52,845 bases of DNA, taken from the NCBI GenBank assembly GCA_016217695.1, contig JACRHE010000090.1, positions 1 to 52,845 on the forward strand. The letters are read 5' to 3'. The stretch comes from Nitrospirota bacterium (GTDB taxonomy: Bacteria > Nitrospirota > Thermodesulfovibrionia > Thermodesulfovibrionales > UBA6898). The notes beneath the pieces were generated by a model that was not told the DNA's origin, made no database searches, and saw only the letters and a list, made by a program, of their open reading frames with translations. The position numbers and the translations under genes were made by a program. Below are positions 50,344-52,845 of the stretch, piece after piece; the stretch's first letter is position 1; each line of letters begins with the position of its first letter.

Positions 50344-52337
50344 CTCTTCAGCAGCTTTTTCGCCCTGGCTGTGATGTTTTCCTTTGTGAAGCCGAATTTT
50401 TCGAAAAGGACCTTTGCCGGGGCTGACGCGCCGAACCTGTCCATGCCGATCACATCACCTTTCAGGCCGACATACTTATACCATGCAAGAGATGCAGCCG
50501 CCTCGACCGCAAGCCTTCTTTCGACATCAGGGGGAAGCACACTGTTTTTATAGGCAGCCGGCTGCCTCTCAAAGATCTCAAAGCAGGCCATATTAACGAC
50601 CCTGACCTTTATGCCGCTCGTTCTCAGCTCATCAGCTGCAGCGAGCACAGGGTGTATTTCGGCCCCTGTAGAAAGGAGGATGATGTCAGGCTTGCCCTTT
50701 GAATCAGATAGGATATAGCCGCCCTTTGAGACGTTTTCTGCAGCTGCGTATTTCTTCCTGTCCAGCACAGGCAGGTTCTGTCTTGAGAGGATGAGCGCGT
50801 GGGGACGGGTGCTGTCAGTTATAGCGACCTTCCATGCCTCAGCCGTTTCGTTGGCGTCTGCAGGCCTGATCACGTTCAGATGCGGCATTGCCCTGAGGCT
50901 GGTGAGATGGCCTATAGGCTGGTGTGTAGGCCCGTCCTCTCCAAGCCCGATCGAGTCGTGCGTGAATACATAGACCGCATGAGTCTCCATAAGGGCTGCA
51001 AGCCTGATCGCCGGTCTCATGTAATCCGAGAAGACAAGAAATGTGCCGCCATAGGGAATGATCATCCTGCTCAGGGCCATGCCGTTTAAGACCGCTCCCA
51101 TGGCATGCTCCCTGACGCCGAAGTGGATGTTCCGTCCTGCCCTTACAGTGCCGAAGTCCCCATATTTTTTCAGCTGCGTGTTGTTCGACGGCGCAAGGTC
51201 GGCAGAGCCTCCTATGAGATTGGGCAGCATGTCTGCGACAGCATTGAGCACCTTGCCTGAGGCGCTGCGGGTGGCGATGCTGCCGTCCTCAGGCTTAAAT
51301 ACAGGCAGGAGCCTTTCCCACCCTTCCGGCAGTTTCCCCAAAGAGAGCGTGTTCCAGGTTCTTGCAGGCTCCGGATATTTCTTTGCATACTTCCTGAACA
51401 TTGCGGTCCATGCAGCCTCGTCCTTTTTACCATTTTGGACCGCCTTTCTCATATGTCGGAGGGCCTGTCCCGGGATATGGAATTTCTTTATGGGCCAGCC
51501 GAGATTCTGTTTGGTGAGCTTCAGCTCGTCTTCACCTAAAGGCGAGCCGTGCACGTCTGAAGTGTCCTGCTTGTGCGGGCTGCCGAACCCTATATGGGTG
51601 CGCACAAGTATGAGAGAGGGCCTGCCCTTTTCCTTTTTTGCGGCCGCAATCGCCTTTTCAATGCCCTTCAGGTCCTCGCCGTCAACACGCTGTGTATGCC
51701 AGCCCTGGGCAGCGAACCGTTTTGCAACATCCTCTGTAAAGGCGATATCAGTCGAACCTTCGATGGTAATCTTGTTGTCGGAATACAGATAGATGATCTT
51801 GCCGAGTTTCAGGTGGCCTGCAAGGGATGCAGCTTCAGAAGATATGCCTTCCATGAGGTCGCCGTCGCTGACAATGCCGTAGATGTTGTAGTCAACAACC
51901 GGAGACCCGGCCCTGTTGAAGAACTCCGAGAGGTACCTCTCTGCCATTGCCATTCCGATCCCTGTTGCAAAGCCCTGTCCGAGCGGCCCTGTTGTCGTCT
52001 CTATGCCGCAGTCAGGGCAGTACTCCGGATGGCCCGGCGTCTTGCTCTCCCACTGCCTGAAATTTTTTATATCATCGAGGGATATGTTGTGGCCTGTCAG
52101 ATGCAGGAGGCTGTAAAGAAGCATCGAGCCATGTCCGGCTGAAAGCACGAACCTGTCGCGGTTATGCCAGCTGGGGTTCTTCGGGTTATGCCTAAGGAAT
52201 TTGTTCCAGAGCACGTAGGCCATGGCAGCATCTCCCATAGGCATGCCAGGGTGTCCGGAGTTCGCATTCTGCACAGCATCGGCAGAGAGCATCCGTATCG
52301 TATTAATGCAGAGCTGATCAATATTCATCTTCTTCAC
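50340..52337 (-). CDS. tkt: transketolase
   Basis: 665 residues. GTG 52335-52337 start shares bases with the rpe stop (TAGTG); an ATG lies 9 bases in. ThDP-binding and active-site segments are intact: [57 protein letters not shown] and the later [20 protein letters not shown] (with catalytic Glu). It moves two-carbon units in the non-oxidative pentose phosphate path. Length and motifs are normal. It is in an operon order rpe-tkt-rpiB, a common set. Confidence 0.97.
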   Translation of the reverse strand: MKKMNIDQLCINTIRMLSADAVQNANSGHPGMPMGDAAMAYVLWNKFLRHNPKNPSWHNRDRFVLSAGHGSMLLYSLLHLTGHNISLDDIKNFRQWESKTPGHPEYCPDCGIETTTGPLGQGFATGIGMAMAERYLSEFFNRAGSPVVDYNIYGIVSDGDLMEGISSEAASLAGHLKLGKIIYLYSDNKITIEGSTDIAFTEDVAKRFAAQGWHTQRVDGEDLKGIEKAIAAAKKEKGRPSLILVRTHIGFGSPHKQDTSDVHGSPLGEDELKLTKQNLGWPIKKFHIPGQALRHMRKAVQNGKKDEAAWTAMFRKYAKKYPEPARTWNTLSLGKLPEGWERLLPVFKPEDGSIATRSASGKVLNAVADMLPNLIGGSADLAPSNNTQLKKYGDFGTVRAGRNIHFGVREHAMGAVLNGMALSRMIIPYGGTFLVFSDYMRPAIRLAALMETHAVYVFTHDSIGLGEDGPTHQPIGHLTSLRAMPHLNVIRPADANETAEAWKVAITDSTRPHALILSRQNLPVLDRKKYAAAENVSKGGYILSDSKGKPDIILLSTGAEIHPVLAAADELRTSGIKVRVVNMACFEIFERQPAAYKNSVLPPDVERRLAVEAAASLAWYKYVGLKGDVIGMDRFGASAPAKVLFEKFGFTKENITARAKKLLKR

Positions 52338-52679
52338 TAGGTAGCCTCCAGTCCGTCTATTTTATTTAAGAAAAGCCGGTAGTTTTCGCCGGGATCGCCC
52401 TTAAGAAAGAGCCAGCTGCCTGCGCTGGGAAATAACCTTTTTCAGCCCCTTATGGACAATGCGGTCGAGAAGATACAGCGGATCTTCAGCCATTATATGT
52501 ATCTCGAACAGCAGAGGCGTCTGCACCCTGTTGATCTCCTCTGCAGGGAAACTTTTAGATGGTACAAAAAAACCGTCCATGAGGTCAATCTGAATGTAGT
52601 CCGTGAAGGATTCTGCATCCCGCAAGCTCTTTCTGAAGGTGTCAATATCTTCAGCCAGTATGGAAGGAATGATCTTCAT
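52337..52679 (-). pseudogene. rpe: ribulose-phosphate 3-epimerase with large internal deletion and frameshift
   Basis: From ATG 52677-52679 the first frame gives an Rpe N-terminus: IIPSILAEDIDTFRKSLRDA, IQIDLMDGFFVPSKSF and FEIHIMAEDP, to LLDRIVHKGLKKVI (about 83 residues), then goes off-frame to a stop at 52401. Another frame continues as [20 protein letters not shown] and IDGLEAT with a stop at 52337-52339, which reads like an Rpe C-terminus and whose TAG overlaps the tkt start. About 110-120 middle residues (of about 220) are missing. Metal ligands and the phosphate-binding end are lost, so it cannot be active. Could be assembly error; an intact copy elsewhere would be expected. Confidence 0.75.
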
Positions 52680-52845
52680 TTAAGCGATAATAATTTTAAC
52701 ATACACAAGGTCTCTTGAAAAAGCTGTGGTGTCATTTCAATCACATATAGACTTGCAACAAATATATGCATTTTCTTTTTTTTCTCTGTTTTTTTTCTCT
52801 TGACGGGGGCGTTCCGTATGTGCTAGAAAATTATACATTCTAAAT
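52680..52845. other. upstream region of rpe-tkt-rpiB operon, cut by window edge
   Basis: AT-rich with T-runs near 52770-52800. On the plus strand TTGACG (about 52800) is 17 bases before CTAGAA, a weak promoter-like pair pointing out of the window. On the minus strand TTAAAAT (about 52695) is a possible -10 for rpe. No gene seen. Confidence 0.3.

Overview
The window reads like chromosome from an anaerobic or microaerobic Gram-negative bacterium rich in multihaem cytochromes. Gene content (PhoH2, AtpZ/AtpI, NrfC/NrfD-type membrane redox proteins, 11-, 6- and 4-haem cytochromes, GAF/PAS hybrid kinases, a probable selenoprotein) would fit Nitrospirota or a deltaproteobacterial-type lineage. That placement is an inference from gene content, not from a marker-gene tree. 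Outer-membrane efflux, lipoproteins and a periplasmic folding factor show a diderm envelope. No tRNA, rRNA, CRISPR array, transposase or integrase was recognised.

Layout. 1-1181 is the start of a PIN-PhoH ATPase gene on the minus strand, cut by the window edge. 1485-5982 is an ABC efflux operon (ATPase, double-FtsX permease, adaptor). 6085-10320 is a compact operon of a thioredoxin with a C-terminal Cys-cluster domain, an ABC-2 ATPase and permease, and a membrane-anchored TPR-like protein. 10546-12232 holds small proteins (YchJ-like, CHRD, zinc ribbon), then an M20 peptidase on the minus strand. 13440-14850 is a toxin-antitoxin area: an intact PIN/DUF104-type pair, a HigB-like stump and a small gene broken by frameshifts. 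Two lipoproteins follow, one with a caspase-like His/Cys dyad, then a small P-loop protein. 18024-21101 is a MacAB-like exporter. 21566-26865 has a 6-haem cytochrome and a divergent signalling operon (binding protein, hybrid kinase, receiver-ATPase protein). 26889-32503 is an RND efflux operon with its TolC-like channel. 32599-35759 encodes a membrane-anchored Cys-phosphatase and a PAS-PAS-GAF-HD-GYP protein.

35881-42465 is a minus-strand run: 11-haem cytochrome, 4-haem cytochrome, NrfC-like ferredoxin, NrfD-like quinone-site protein, TorD chaperone, AtpZ, AtpI, DUF2156 protein and Lgt. The cytochrome-NrfCD part looks like a quinol/periplasm electron-transfer complex lacking a local catalytic subunit. 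hemL (haem precursor synthesis) lies just upstream, fitting the haem demand. A parvulin lipoprotein and an O-methyltransferase follow on the plus strand.

45927-47600 is an accessory patch: a 73-bp tandem repeat, a DUF559-like remnant, hicBA, a duplicated 3' fragment of the neighbouring penicillin-binding protein gene, and an unrecognised pair of small genes. The patch ends at the intact class A PBP gene. The last segment holds a rhodanese gene with an in-frame UGA at the second active-site Cys position and a SECIS-like hairpin right after it (the best candidate for something new here), then rpiB, tkt and an rpe gene that has lost its middle third to half. The last three are pentose-phosphate enzymes in one operon.
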